A stretch of 64,000 bases of DNA from Closterium sp. NIES-65 (GCA_948144175.1 CANXME010002486.1:2790001-2854000), one strand, 5' to 3'. Shown: positions 1 through 11,828, counted from the stretch's first letter. The notes: generated from the sequence alone by a model not told the origin. Numbers and translations are program-made.

Positions 1-3000
1 TCTCATTGAAGTCCCGCTTCTCCTTCTGCATAAACCCCTTAGCCACCAGCCTACTCTTGTAGATGGTGACCTGTCCCTTGTTATCGGTCTTGATCCTTAG
101 CACCCACTTTCACTATACGGCTTTCTTCCCCTCAGGCAGCACCACCAGCTCCCATGTTCCATTCTCTAGCAGGCTCTGGTACTCGGCATCCCTGGAAACC
201 AGCCACTTCTCCCTATCTGGTCCAGCTAATGTCTCCTCCATACTAGCTGGTTCCTCTGGTGCAGGGGCAAGAAAACAGTAGGCAGGCTGATCCTCCTCAT
301 CCGGGTCATAGCCATGCGGTAGAATCAGCAATGCCTCCTCAGTCCCAAGCTGCTGCTCCGCTACATCAGCTCCTGCAGTCAGCTTCTGAGTAGCCATACG
401 GGTACGTCCTGGCCTGGAGACGGGTGTCTCCCATCCCCTCATAACAACACCCTTCGGCTTCTTAGTTTTTCCCTGCTGCTGCTCTCCTCCCTCGGATCCA
501 GCAGCTCCACTAGTGCTACCGCTAGTCTCCACACCATCACCACCCTCTGCAGCTGCCTCCTCTCCCTCCTCCCACACACTAGGAGTCAGGTCCAGCTGCA
601 TGGTGATCTGCTCCATCTGCTGGGACACCTTGGCCTCCGGCTGTTTCTCCCAGCTCCCATACATCATGCCTTCAACAAACTTCACATCCCTGATGTCAAA
701 CAACACACCCTTGGAAGGCTCCCACAGCAGCCATCCCTTGCTCTCAACAGCCAGCCCCAAATTCACACACCAGATTGCCCTCGCCCCCAACTTACTGCGG
801 TAGGTCTTGGGGACGTGGGCGACTGCCATGCAACCGAACACCCTCAGCATGTCCATCGGCGGCTTCCTCCAAAGCCACCTCTCCAACGGCACCCACGAGT
901 CATCCCCAACCTTTGTGAGTACCCTGTTCCTAGCGACGGTAGCGTGCCGAACAGCATGGTGCCACATCAAGTTGCCCAGCCCAGATTCTATGAGCAGCGC
1001 CCTAGCTGTCTCCAGAATTGTCCGGTTCGCCCGTTCTGCTAAACTGTTTGACTGTGCAGTGTAAGCCGTGGTCAGCTCCCTCTGGATGCCCTGCTTCTTG
1101 AGCCAGGCCGTCATCTCAGCTCCAAAGAACTCACCACCCCGATCTGTCCTAATCCGCTTCACCACACACTCCGCTTGCTTCTCCACGAACGGCAGCCAAT
1201 CGTCCCGAATCGTGGAGGCGGCGTGATCTTTCTGCTTTAGCGGATACGCCCACATTAGCCTGCTCCAGTCATCCACTATGGTTAGGAAGTACCGCTCCCC
1301 CTTGTGCCCTTGCACCGGCAGCGGCCCCAACAAGTCCATGTGGACCATCTCCAACCGCTTTTTTCTCCTGCCAGCCACACTATGGAAGGGGAAACGGGTG
1401 AACTTTGAAAGGAGGCAAATCTCACAGTTATCATCGGGTGGTTGTCCGTTCAGCTTCAAGCCCTTAACGGCTCCATCCTTCTCCAGCTGCTTCAGCAAAG
1501 GCATTGCCACATGCCCCAAACGTCGGTGTGCAGTTGCCCAACCCGTCTCCCCAGATCTGGCCGACACTTTCACACCAACCCCTCCAACGGCGTTGCACTC
1601 CCCCTGGGATGCAGACCCCTCTCCAGCCTGCCCCCCACCGTGCCACGCCAGGGCCGGCAGCTGCCACATAGATCTGTACACGTCCTTGCTCTCGTGCAGA
1701 TCCCAAAGCACCCGATTGCCCAGCTTCCCCTTATAAGTGCGTGCCCCATCCGTACTAGTGCTCATCCCAGACCTGCCAAGCTTATGGAGGGAGATGAGGT
1801 TGGCCTTGAGTTCAGAAACGAGGAGAACGTCGTGCAGCACCACCGGCTTGCCATCCGCTCCCTTAAACGCAGCTCGTCCTGCACCAGCCACCTTCAGCAT
1901 GTGTCTAGAGGCAGAGCACACCTCGTTAATCGGTGCCGCGCGTATGTCGTCCAGCAGATCCTTGCGCGGAAACATTGTCCAAGCAGCGCCTGTGTCCAAC
2001 ACCCAATAGTCCAGGGGGTGCAGCTCTGCTCCAACCTTAGCAGATGCGTCTCCTTGCTCCCCCTTGTCTCCCACATGGAAGAATTGGCCCGCGGTGCGCT
2101 CCTTCTTCTTCTCCGCACCGCCGTTGCCCTTCGGGTTGTTGTCGGACAAATCAGCGACCATGTTGGTGCCGTTTTTCTGGTTCCTCCACGCGCCGCCATC
2201 CTGGAGACGTTTCTGGGGGGTCCATCCATCGGGTTTCTTATAGCACAAAAACCAGGGGTGCCCTTCCTTCTCACAATACCAGCAACTCCCTTTCATTTTG
2301 CCACCAGCACCCGACTTGCCCCCACGTCCAGATTTCGCACCGCGACCCCAACCGGTACCTCCTTGCTGGTCGTTGGAGTCGTCGTCTTTCTTTGCACCGC
2401 GTCCAGCACCACCGAAGCCACGTCCTTTGCCACGTCGGATCCCTTGCATCCCGTAGCCGCTGCTGCCGTCGTCTCCACCCCTCAGTTGGCGGCGACGGAA
2501 GTCCTCCTCCAGAATCTTGGTCCGCACCCACTCGAGCGTCCACAAGCTCTGGTTCTGCGGCAGGCTCAATCCGCTCGTGAACTCAAGCCACGATTCCGGC
2601 AGCAGCGAGAGCATCTTCAGGCACTTGGTCTGCTCCGGGTAGGTGATCCCCGCGATCGCCAGCTTCGCGAAGAGATCACGCATCTTGTCCAGGATGGGTT
2701 GTACCGGCTCTCCATCGCTTAGGCGCAACGCGGACAGCTCCCTCTCCATCATGAGTGTCGCAGCGACGGAGGTAGGGGCGTGCAGCTCCTTCAACACCGT
2801 CCACGCCTTCGGACCGCACTCAACCTCCGGCAGCAGGTGCATGACATGGTGACGTTGGTTCAGCTCCAAACTCTGCGACATCAAATAGTAGCCAGCCGAG
2901 GCGCGCTCGTCCCAATCTTCCTGAAGGGCGGGGTCGCTCGGTCTAGGCTCCTCCCCAATCATTAGTTTAAGCAATCCGATCTGACGGAAATAGAGTTGCA

Positions 3001-3187
3001 TTTTCCAAGCCGAATCATCATAGCCCTCACCATTGAACTTCTCGACGGTGAAGTTTTTCAGCACCTCCTTGATTAGCGAGCCCTGGCTTGTTCGAGCTCC
3101 CCTTGGCACAGAAAAACCAGAATCATGGCTGCCGCTACGATCTTGGGCTAAAGATTCACCAGCTCCCGTCGAGGTGTTGCCCGCCAT
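1..3187 (-). pseudogene. E1 gag-pol polyprotein region (partial, fossil)
   Basis: Copia-type polyprotein starting with MAGNTSTGAG at 3187. Domains in order: UBN2-type gag (about residues 35-240), an RG-rich basic stretch, zinc knuckle CWYCEKEGHPWFLC (about residue 302), aspartic protease with LDTGAA (about 398), integrase with the HHCC finger and D,D,E core (about 550-720), a Pro/Glu-rich linker, and the start of reverse transcriptase at the window edge. Such a polyprotein is expected to be cut by its own protease and to act in cytoplasmic virus-like particles and then in nuclear integration. Treated as a fossil with about one break in view. Large open frames on the opposite strand here are shadows. 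Confidence 0.9.
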
Positions 3188-3218
3188 AGCTACCTTTAAC
3201 GAGGATCACTATAATGCA

Positions 3219-3230
3219 GCTCTGATACCA
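3219..3230 (-). other. E1 primer binding site
   Basis: Read on the minus strand this is TGGTATCAGAGC, three bases inside the LTR. It is a perfect complement to the 3' end of plant initiator Met-tRNA, the usual primer for copia minus-strand DNA synthesis. Confidence 0.9.
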
Positions 3231-3233
3231 ACT

Positions 3234-4216
3234 TGTTGGTGTAAGGGCCTAATAAACTCAATCTATTAAGACTTTATCAAACGTAAAACCTCAAGAGTAC
3301 CTTGAACGTCGCGCAACATATCGTGCAGACCGTCGATCGGATTAAGCTGAGAATTTCCTATATCGAAGCTCGCTCCAAGAGCTTTAAAATGAACCAAGTT
3401 GCCTCGCGAAAAGTTCTGCCATTACGAAGTTATGGCTCGGACAGCGTTTGCCTAGTGTTGGAGTGCTAGCGTACTAGCGTTGGCTCGGGTAGCATTACGC
3501 CATTGAACCGCGTAGAAACAAAATTCCAGGAAGGGAGGAATTCGCTTGAATCAAATTGACTATATTCAGGTACAAACAGAGAAGGAATAAATAGTTCTAG
3601 CTAGCAAGGATCTTGGGAATCAACCTGGGAACAACCAGGGATGATCCCAAATAATTCCAAGCAACAGAACCAACCTGGCTGGACAAAACAGCAGGTGGTA
3701 GGTTGGAAAACAAACTCTGGTTCTGTTTTTCCAACCTGGGAAAACAACAACCAGATTCAGGTTCTAAAAACAGAACCAGTTTTCTCTTTGCCCAACCAGC
3801 CAAATGCTGGTTCTGCTGGTTTCCCTTGGCCTTGTAGCATGCAGATACAGACAAACAACATCCAACCTTCACCTAAATTGTACCCCTATAGTGCCTGCCC
3901 TGCTACACTATAGTTAACCAAACAAAACAGTACAATTACAAGTTGGATAGAACTGAATCTGCGCAATCAATTCGACCGAACTGCAAAGCTTCCATCTTGG
4001 GTTCCTTGGCGAGATCGTCCTTTCTGCTTGCACTGTTCATAGCGCGTACAATGTTGTGCCGAATCGCATATTGCGCGAGTACCTGCAAATGCTTCAAGCG
4101 AAAATTGAGAAAGCAAACAAACACACGAATATACCATTCACACGCAAATGCATTCGCACACGCATATTGTACAAACAGACGGCAGGATGTCATGCAATGT
4201 GAATTTGCACCCAACA
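3234..4216 (-). repeat. E1 5' LTR (family A)
   Basis: Begins TGTTGGTGTAAGG and ends ACCCAACA as read on the plus strand, so on its own strand it has the canonical TG...CA ends. At about 983 bp it is shorter than the roughly 1093 bp of most family A LTRs. It belongs to the LTR subtype with an ATTCGACCG motif (shared with E2 and the E3 left LTR). Confidence 0.92.
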
Positions 4217-4391
4217 CGACGTGCATGCAAGCCAAGTTCACCCGTTTCCCATTCTCTAGTTCGGAGGAAACGGCTAAGGCACCACTTGATGAGGTGGTGA
4301 TGGATGTGGTGGGCCCCTTGAAGCTTGGAGCTGCTGAAGCAGAGTCTTCCTCACCATTGTCGCATCTACACCCGCATGACTTGGGTGTACA

Positions 4392-5484
4392 TGTTGGTGT
4401 AAGGGCCTAATAAACTCAAGCTATTAAGACTTTATCAAACTTAAATCCTCTCCTTGGGGTCACCTCCAAGGGTCCTTGGGTGCCTGGTACAAGGTCAGCC
4501 CCTATCCTCGGGTCCGAGTTTGTAGAGAGAGGGATCAAGAGAGACTTACTCAAAACAGCAAGAGTACCATGAACGTCGCGCAGCGTATTATGCAGACCGT
4601 TGATCGGATTAAGCTGAGAATTTCCTATATCGAAGCTCTCTCCAAGAGCTTTAAAATGAACCAAGTTGCCTCGCGAAAAGTTCTGCCATTATGAAGTTAT
4701 GGCTCGGACAGAGTTTGCCTAGCGTTGGAGTGCTAGCGTACTAGCGTTGACTCGGGTAGCATTCCGCCGTCGCACCTCGTAGAAACGAAATTCCAGGAAG
4801 GGAGAAATTCGCTTGAATCAAATTGACTATATTCAGGTACAAACAGAGAAGGAATAAATAGTTCTAGCTAGCAAGGACCTTGGGAATGAACCTGGGAACA
4901 ACCAGGGATCATCCCAAATAATTCCAAGCAACAGAACCAACCTGGCTGGACAAAATAGCAGGTGGTAGGTTGGTAAACAACCTCTGGTTCTGTTTTTCCA
5001 ACCTGGGAAAACAACAACCAGATTCAGGTCCTAAAAACAGAACCTGTTTTGTCTTTGCCCAACCAGCCAAAAGCTGGTTCCGCTGGTTTCCCCTGGCCCT
5101 ATAGCATGCAGATACAGACAAACAACATCCAACCTTCACCTAAATTGTACCCCTATAGTGCCTGTCCTGCTACACTATACTCAACCAAACAAAACAGTAC
5201 AATTTCGAGTTGGATAGAACTGAATCTGCGCAATCAAGTAAGCCGAACCGCAAAGCATCCATCTTGGGTTCTTTTGCGAGCTCGTCCTTTCTGCTTGTAC
5301 TGTTCATAGCGCGTACAATTTTGTGCCGAAGCGCACATTGTGCGAGTACCTGCCAATGCTTCAAGCGAAAATTGCGAAAGCAAACAATCACACGAACATA
5401 CCATTCACACGCAAATGCATTCGCACACGCATACTCGTACAAACAGACGGCAGGATGTAGTGCAATGTGAATTTGCATCCAACA
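4392..5484 (-). repeat. Solo LTR of family A (sL1) inside B1
   Basis: A full-length 1093-bp family A LTR with no internal region. It starts TGTTGGTGTAAGG and ends ATCCAACA. Flanks are GTACA (4387-4391) and GTACG (5485-5489), a target duplication with one mismatch. The B1 integrase sequence continues across it, matching B2 (GTGTACGTCCTGTCC). Solo LTRs arise by recombination between the two LTRs of a full element. Confidence 0.92.
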
Positions 5485-7053
5485 GTACGTACTGTCCAAG
5501 AAAAGCGACGTGGCGGAAACAATGAAGACCGATTGGTTGCCGGTGGAAGAGCAGCAACATGACAGATTTGTGAAGTCAATCCGCACCGAACGAAGGGGGG
5601 AGTTCCTGAGCAAGGAGTTCTCCATGTGGCTGGAGAAGAATGGCGTACGACACTCACTTACTATGCCATTCTCCCCTGCAATTAACGGCATGGTTGAGCG
5701 AGCAAACCGCAAAATCACGGAGACCTCACACGGGCTGCTCATTGAAGTCAAAATACCTGATCACTTTTGGTCTGATGCGGTGCGGGGTGCATGTGTGGCC
5801 AAGAACAGAGCCTTCACTCATGTAGGAGCAGACAAATGGGTGCCCTATGTGGAGGGGATTGGAAGGAAGTCAAAGGTGGATATGATTCGGGTGTTCAGGT
5901 GCATGTGCATTCCTCTCGTGCCTATGCATCTTCGGCACAACAAGCTTGGTGTCAAGTCGATATAGGCTGTGCACTTGGGCATGGCTCAAAACAGCAAGGG
6001 ATGGCTTCTTTGGGACCTATTCACCAAGATATTCTTTGTGAGCAGGAACTGCAAGTTCATGGAGAACCTGATGTACAAGAATTGGAAGGCGGAGAATGAG
6101 GCAAAGATAGGCGTGCGGTTTGGGGATGTGAAGAGTTCTAGTATGGACCATGTGGAGCTGCCTTTGGAGCTGAGCAGAGGCAGCACCACCACAAGGCAAT
6201 TTTCCCTTGTGAATGGGGGAGAGGAGGACAAGGATGCAGAGGAAGAAGAGGAGGAGGTGCAGCAAGTGAGCCTGCGTACACCGACACATGATGCGACGGG
6301 AAAGCAAGGCAAGACAGCATTTGCCGGAGCGGCACTTATGGTTGGAGATGACGAGGAGAGTGGGTACGAGGAGTATGCCTTCGTTTTTTTCTCTCCAGTA
6401 GAGATGCCGGGAGAACCAGCAACTCTTAAGGAGGCCTTGGGGAGTAGTGATGCTGAGGAGTGGAAGAATGCCATGGAGAGTTAGTTGAAGAGCGTTGGTA
6501 GAGCTACTGGAGGGGCGTAAGGCGATGACGTCCAAGTGGCTCTTCAAGATTAAGATCGATGCCGACGGCAAGATCGAGCACTACAAGTCTAGGCTTGTGG
6601 CCAAGGGGTATCAGCAGAAGCAGAAAGTGGAATACAAGGAATTGTTTGCTCCTGTGGTGAAGCTTACTATGCTCTGTACCCTACTCGCGGGGGCTGCCAA
6701 CAAAGGATGGGTGGTGAAGCAGATAGACGTGACAACTGTGTTCCTCCACGGCATTCTCAAAGAAGAGATTCTTATAGCGCAGCCTAAGGGGTTTGATGAT
6801 GGTAGTGGCAGAGCTTTGAATCTGAAGAAGGCCCTCTACGGGCTGAAGCAGGTCAGAATGCAATGGTATTTGAAGATACCTGGAATGTTGGAGGAGATTG
6901 GCGTCACTACGTCGACGGCCGAACACTCCTTGTTTATGCTTGGCAAGGGAAAGCACAGAATCTTCGTGGTGGTCTATATGGATGACATCCTCATCTTCTC
7001 ACCCTCCTCTGACTTTGTGAAGGAGGTGATGCTGAAGCTTCAGTACGAATTCA

Positions 7054-8113
7054 TGTTAGTCTAAGGGCCTAATAAACTCAAGCTATTAAGACTTTATCAA
7101 ACTTAAAACCTCTCCTCGGGGTCACCTCCAAGGATCCTTGGGTGCCTGATACAAGACCAGCCCCTATCCTCGGGTCCGAGTTTGTAGAGAGAGGGATCAA
7201 GAGGGACTTAGTCAAAACAGCAAGAGTACCTTGAACGTCGCGCAGCGTATCGTGCAGACCGTCGATCGGATTAAGCTGAGAATTTTCTATATCGAAGCTC
7301 GCTCCAAGAACTTTAAAATGAACCAAGTTGCCTTGCGAAAAGTTCTGCCATTACGAAGTTATGGCTAGGACAGCGTTTGCCTAGTGTTGGAGTGCTAGCG
7401 TACTAGCGTCAACTCGGGTAGCATTCCGCCGTTGCACCGCGTAGAAACGAAATTCCTATATCCAGGTACAAACAGAGAAGGAATAAATAGTTCTAGCTAC
7501 CAAGGACCTTGGGAATCAACCTGGGAACAACCAGGGATGATCCCAAATAATTCCAAGCAGCAGAACCAACCTGGCTGGACAAAACAACAGGTAGTAGGTT
7601 GGTAAACAACCTCTAGTTCTGTTTTTCCAACCTGGGAAAACAACAACCAGGTTCAGGTCCTAAAAACAGAACCTGTTTTGTCTTTGCCCAACCAGCCAAA
7701 TGCTGGTTCCGCTGGTTTCCCCTGGCCCTGTAGCATGCAGATACAGACAAACAACATCCAAACTTCACCTAAATTGTACCCCTATAGTGCCTGCCCTGCT
7801 ACACTATAGTCAACCAAACAAAACAATACAATTTCGAGTTGGATAGAACTGAATCTGCGCAATCAATTCGACCGAACCGCAAAGCTTCCATCTTGGGTTC
7901 TTTTGCGAGCTCGTCCTTTCTGCTTGTACTGTTCATAGCGCGGACAATGTTGTGCCGAAGGGCACAATGCGCGAGTACCTGCAAATATTTCAAGCGAACA
8001 TTGCGAAAGCGAACAAACACTCAAACATTCCATTCATACCCAAATGCATTTGCACATGCATACTCGTACAAACAGACGGCAGGATGACGTGCAATGTGAA
8101 TTTGCACCCAGCA
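7054..8113 (-). repeat. Solo LTR of family A (sL2) inside B1
   Basis: About 1060 bp, in the same orientation as sL1, starting TGTTAGTCTAAGG and ending ACCCAGCA; both ends have drifted from the family consensus. Flanks ATTCA (7049-7053) and GTTCA (8114-8118) are a target duplication with one mismatch. It splits the B1 reverse transcriptase region. Divergent ends and flanks make it one of the older A insertions here. Confidence 0.88.
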
Positions 8114-8506
8114 GTTCAGGTGCAAGGCAGTTGGCGATGTGAACTTCTACCTCGGGCTCCACATCAAACGCGGTTTGGAGAAGTGGTGCATGCGAGTGCA
8201 CCAATGGAAGTACCTGGAGGCCTTGGCTACCAACTTTGGGCAGAGTGAAGGCTATGTGGCTACTCCATTTGCTTCTGGGCTCAAATGTGTGAAGGGACCA
8301 GAGGAGGAGAGCGTTGGTGAAGAGTAAAGGCGTCGGTTTCAATCGTTAGTGGGCAGCCACATGTGCGCGGCAGTCAACACACAACAAGACGTTGCCTTTG
8401 CTACCGGCCAGTTTGCTAGGGTTGTGCAATGCCCTAATGAGGAGCAGGTAGCAGCTGAAATGAGGGTGGCCAAGTATCTTGGCCAAACAACGATCTAAGG
8501 TTAGCA

Positions 8507-8517
8507 ATCTGAGGGGG
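8507..8517 (+). other. B1 polypurine tract
   Basis: The purine run TCTGAGGGGGA sits directly before the LTR start and matches the tract of families A and C (CTGAGGGGGAG). It would prime plus-strand synthesis. Confidence 0.75.
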
Positions 8518-9433
8518 AGTTGGTGCAACCCTAGAGTTTGCACTCGGCTTGTTGTCCGTGTGCGTGCATGTGTGTGTGCATGGAATGGTATGAGGCCATG
8601 AGATAATATATTATTATAGTCACAATAGGCTAATATATGCCTAAAACGAAGGATAGAGTGCACAGTCGGATTTCTGCACTGCGGCTTTAAATGTTCATAG
8701 CAATCTCTTCACAGCTCCAAGTGCTCTAATTGGAATTGGATCCGGCCCTACAATAGGCAAATTACATTGCACGATATCATTAAAAATTGAGGACACTGCG
8801 TCGGTTTGAACGAACGGCACTATGGTAGTCACTATGGTCTTAGACCACAAGATAGGAAGATTTACGAGTTGGGAATGACTTTCAGCTTCTACCTACCCCA
8901 AGAGACTAGGTAAAGTGATGTGGAGCAATGCCACAGTGTCCCGAACTACGAAGGGTCTCGAAACTACCCTCCACAAGGGCCTACACCAAGTGAAATGTTA
9001 CACTACACATAGTAATATAACATATCACTTGGTGTAGGCCCTTGTGAAGGGTAGTTTCGAGACCCTTCGTGGTTGGGGATAGTGTGGCAATGTTCAACAT
9101 CACTGCACCTCGTCTCTTGGGGTTTGTAAAAGCTGGGAGTCATTCTCAACTCGTAGCTCTTCCAATTTTGTGTTCTAAGGCTATGGTGGCTACCATAGTG
9201 GCGTTGGTTCAATCTGATGTTGCGTCATCAATACTTGATGAAATTGTGCAATCTAAATTGTGTGTTGTAGGCAACGTTAAGGCGCTCCAGATCCAGTTTG
9301 TATCAGGATATTTGAAGTTGTGTCTAATCGCTATGAAGGTTTGAAGCCGCTATGCAGAAAACTGGTATGCAGAAATCTGCTGTGCACTCCTTCCTTCGTT
9401 TTAGGCGTATTTGAGTGTATTGTGACTATAACA
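8518..9433 (+). repeat. B1 3' LTR, carrying an inverted duplication
   Basis: The first 95 bases or so (GTTGGTGCAACCCTAGAG...) match the start of the B2 5' LTR at 20889, and the last 400 or so (from about 9016) match 21301-21701, ending GACTATAACA against GACAATAACA in B2. Between them, B2 has about 300 bp of unrelated sequence, whereas B1 has an inverted copy of the LTR's own 3' part. The right edge is set by the start of the minisatellite. Confidence 0.8.
8614..9430. repeat. Long inverted repeat (fold-back) within the B1 LTR
   Basis: The left arm, about 8614-9001, is the reverse complement of the right arm, about 9016-9430. Matching landmarks are TATAGTCACAATA near 8615 against TATTGTGACTATA near 9418, CCTAAAACGAAGG near 8640 against CCTTCGTTTTAGG near 9393, and AGGGCCTACACCAAGTG near 8976 against CACTTGGTGTAGGCCCT near 9017. 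Arms are diverged, roughly 75-85% identical by eye, with a short central loop of about 14 bp. Confidence 0.85.
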
Positions 9434-9439
9434 TGGAAC

Positions 9440-10732
9440 GGTTTGACCAACAGGACAGTTGGACATTTGGACCGGTCGGACCAATTTGCAAGTTGGTTGT
9501 ATGGGCTCGTTTGACCAACTAACTAGTTGGTCCTGTAGACCGGTTGGACCAACCGGCCAATTGGTCCTACGGACCTATTGGACCAACAGGGCAGTTGATC
9601 CTGTGGACCGGTTGGACCAACCGGGAAGTTAGTCATGTGGACTGCTTGTACCAACGGGCCAGTTGATCCAATGGACCTCTTGGACCAATCGGCAAATTTG
9701 TCCTGTGGACCGGTTGAACCAACTAGCCTGTTGGTCCTGTGGACCAGAAGGACCAATAGGACAGTTGGTCCGGTTCGAGCACCAGGATAGTTGGTCCAAT
9801 GGACTAGTCAAACCAACCAGCTAGTTGGTTATGGACCGGTTGGACCGACACGACAGTTGGTCCCATGGACCGGTCGGACCAACCAGCCTCTTGGTCCTAA
9901 GGACCGGTTGTACCGACCGGCCTGTTGAACCTGTGGAGCTGTTGGACCAAACCGACCACTTGTACTGTGGACCTGTTGGACCGGTTGGACAGTTGGTCCC
10001 ATGGACCGGTTGGACGAACCAGGCCGTTGGTCTCATGGACCGGTTGGACCAACCGGCTAGTTGGACCTAGGAACCTGTTGGACCAACTAGCCAATTGGCC
10101 CTGTTGACCGGTTGGACCAACCGGTCAATTGGTCCTCTGGATCGGTTAGACCAACAAGACAGATGGTCCCATGGAGATGTTGGACCAACTGGGCCCTTGG
10201 TTATATGGACCGGTTTGACCAACCGGCCAAATGGACCTGTAAACTTGCTGGACCAACCGGCCAGTTGGTCCGGTAGACCTGTTGGACCAACAGGACAGTT
10301 GGTCCAATGGACAGGTTGGATCAATCGGCCAGTTGGTCCTATAAACTGATTGGACTAACTGGCTAGTTGGTCCTATGGACCGGTTGGAAAAACCGGCCAT
10401 TTGGTCCTACGGACCGGTTGGACCAACCAGCCAGTTAGTCCCATGTACCGGTTGCACCAACCGACTTGTTGGTCCCGCAAACCACTTGGACCAACCAACC
10501 AATTGGTCCTACGGACCTGTTAGACCAACATGCCAGTTTGTCCTGAGGAATGGTCGGACCAACCGGGCTATTGGTCATGTAGACCGGTTGGACCAACAAG
10601 CGAGTTGGACAAACAGGGCAGTTGGTCCCATGGACGTGTAGGACCAATCGGCCCGTTGGTCTCGTGGACCGGTTGGACCAACTGGCCTGTTGGTCCTATG
10701 TACCGATTGGACCATCCGGCCCGTTGAGCTTG
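9440..10732. repeat. 34-bp minisatellite array, left block
   Basis: Tandem array of a 34-bp unit, core GGACCGGTTGGACCAAC followed by CGGCCAGTTGGTCCTAT; about 38 copies in this block. Units are diverged but keep the period. The unit is rich in inverted motifs (TTGGTCC with GGACCAA, CCGGTT with AACCGG) and in GGWCC sites. Because 34 is not a multiple of 3 and the unit has almost no stop triplets, long open frames with a 34-residue period (TGWTNRPVGP-like) appear on both strands. These are not genes. Confidence 0.95.
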
Positions 10733-11825
10733 TGTTGGATGCAAATTCACATTGCACTATATCCTACCGTCTGTTTGTACGAGTATGCGTGCGCAAATGC
10801 ATTTGCGTGTGAATGGTATGTTCGTGTGTTTGTTTGCTTTCGCAATTTTCGCTTCAAGCATTTGCAGGTACTCGTGCATTATGCGCTTCGGCACAACATT
10901 GTATGCGCTATGAACAGTACAAGCAGAAAGGACGAGCTCGCAAAGGAACCCAAGATGGAAGCTTTGCAGTTCGGTCGAATTGATTGCGCAGATTCAGTTC
11001 TATCCAACTTGTAATTGTACAGTTTTGTTTGGTTGACTATAGTGTAGCAGGGCAGGCACAATAGGGGTACAATTTAGATAAAGGTTGGATGTTGTTTGTC
11101 TGTATCTGCATGCTACAAGGCCAGGGGAAACCAGCGGAACCAGCTTTTGGCTGGTTGGGCAAAGACGAAACAGGTTCTGTTTTTAGGACCTGAACCTGGT
11201 TGTTGTTTTCCCAGGTTGGAAAAACAGAACCAGAGGTTGTTTACCAACCTACTACCTGCTGTTTTGTCTAGCCAGGTTGGTTCTGTTGCTTGGAATTATT
11301 TTGGATGATCCCTGGTTGTTCCCAGGTTCATTCCCAAGGTTCTTGCTAGCTAGAACTATTTATTCCTTCTCTGTTTGTACCTGAATATAGTCAATTTGAT
11401 TCAAGCGAATTCCTCCCTTCCTAGAATTTCGTTTCTACGCGGTGCGACGGCGGAATGCTACCTGAGTCAATGCTAGTACGCTAGCACTCCAACACTAGGC
11501 AAACTCTGTCCGAGCCATAACTTCGTAATGACAGAACTTTTCGCGAGGCAACTTGGTTCATTTTACAGCTCTTGGAGCGAGCTTCGATATAGCAAATTCT
11601 CAGCTTAATTCGATCGACGGTCTGCACGATACGCTGCGCGACGTTCAAGGTACTCTTGCTGTTTTGACTAAGTCCCTCTTGATCCCTCTCTCTACAAACT
11701 CGGACCCGAGGATAGGGGCTGGTCTTGTACCAGGCACCCAAGGACCCTTGGAGGTGATCCCGAGGAGAGGTTTTAAGTTTGATAAAGTCTTGATAGCTTG
11801 AGTTTATTAGGCCCTTACACCAACA
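10733..11825 (+). repeat. E2 5' LTR
   Basis: 1093 bp, starting TGTTGGATGCAAATTC and ending TTACACCAACA. It carries a TATTTATTCC AT-rich box near 11366 that could act as the TATA element, and a run of repeated GGTTGG, AACCTGG and GGTTCTG motifs (about 11150-11340) typical of a variable U3. Promoter roles are inference. Confidence 0.95.
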
Positions 11826-11828
11826 AGC

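Larger units (their letters stand above)
1..4216 (-). mobile_element. E1: family A Ty1-copia retrotransposon, cut by window edge
   Basis: A minus-strand Ty1-copia element whose 3' part lies beyond the left edge. Visible parts, in element order, are the 5' LTR (3234-4216), the primer binding site (3219-3230), and gag-pol from 3187 down to base 1, where reverse transcriptase is cut off. It sits in the integrase region of B1: the bases after 4216 (CGACGTGC...) match the undisturbed copy of that region in B2 near 23683. The right-hand target duplication is read as CGACG (4217-4221); its partner is outside the window. The coding region is nearly open, with about one break visible. Family assignment follows from near identity to E2, E5 and E7. 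Confidence 0.93.
4222..8517 (+). pseudogene. B1 pol region (integrase, reverse transcriptase; fossil)
   Basis: Recognisable copia pol. The integrase core shows RTERRGEF and a VERANRKITET segment (about 5580-5730), the D and E parts of the DDE site. Next come a KVDMIRVF segment and an acidic Glu-rich linker (about 6220-6300). Reverse transcriptase follows, with SRLVAKGYQQKQKVEY (about 6590), VTTVFLHG, ALYGLKQ and the catalytic YMDD box (about 6975-6990). A downstream piece after the second solo LTR (NFYLGLHIKRGLEKW, about 8139) continues reverse transcriptase. Two solo LTRs split the region. Degraded, with many breaks; no functional product is expected. Confidence 0.8.
4217..9433 (+). mobile_element. 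B1: old family B copia element, right part, riddled with A insertions
   Basis: Plus-strand relic whose 5' half is left of the window. Pieces of B1 itself are 4217-4391, 5485-7053 and 8114-9433; the rest is E1 and two solo LTRs. Order of parts: integrase finger end (CMQAKFTRFPF at about 4221), integrase core (5510-5965), linker, reverse transcriptase (about 6495-7053, continuing after 8113), a short stretch where RNase H would be expected, polypurine tract, 3' LTR (8518-9433). It is colinear with B2, which confirms that the pieces belong together. Heavily broken, with many breaks; clearly among the oldest insertions here. Confidence 0.85.

Noticed and set aside
8614-9430. Independent fold-back DNA transposon or MITE
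   Set aside because: Both arms match the family B LTR end (21301-21701), and the outer ends coincide with the LTR terminus, so an inverted duplication of LTR sequence explains it better. No separate target duplication was seen.
9440-10732. CRISPR array
   Set aside because: Units are contiguous 34-bp repeats with no unique spacers, no cas genes, and the setting is eukaryotic retroelements.
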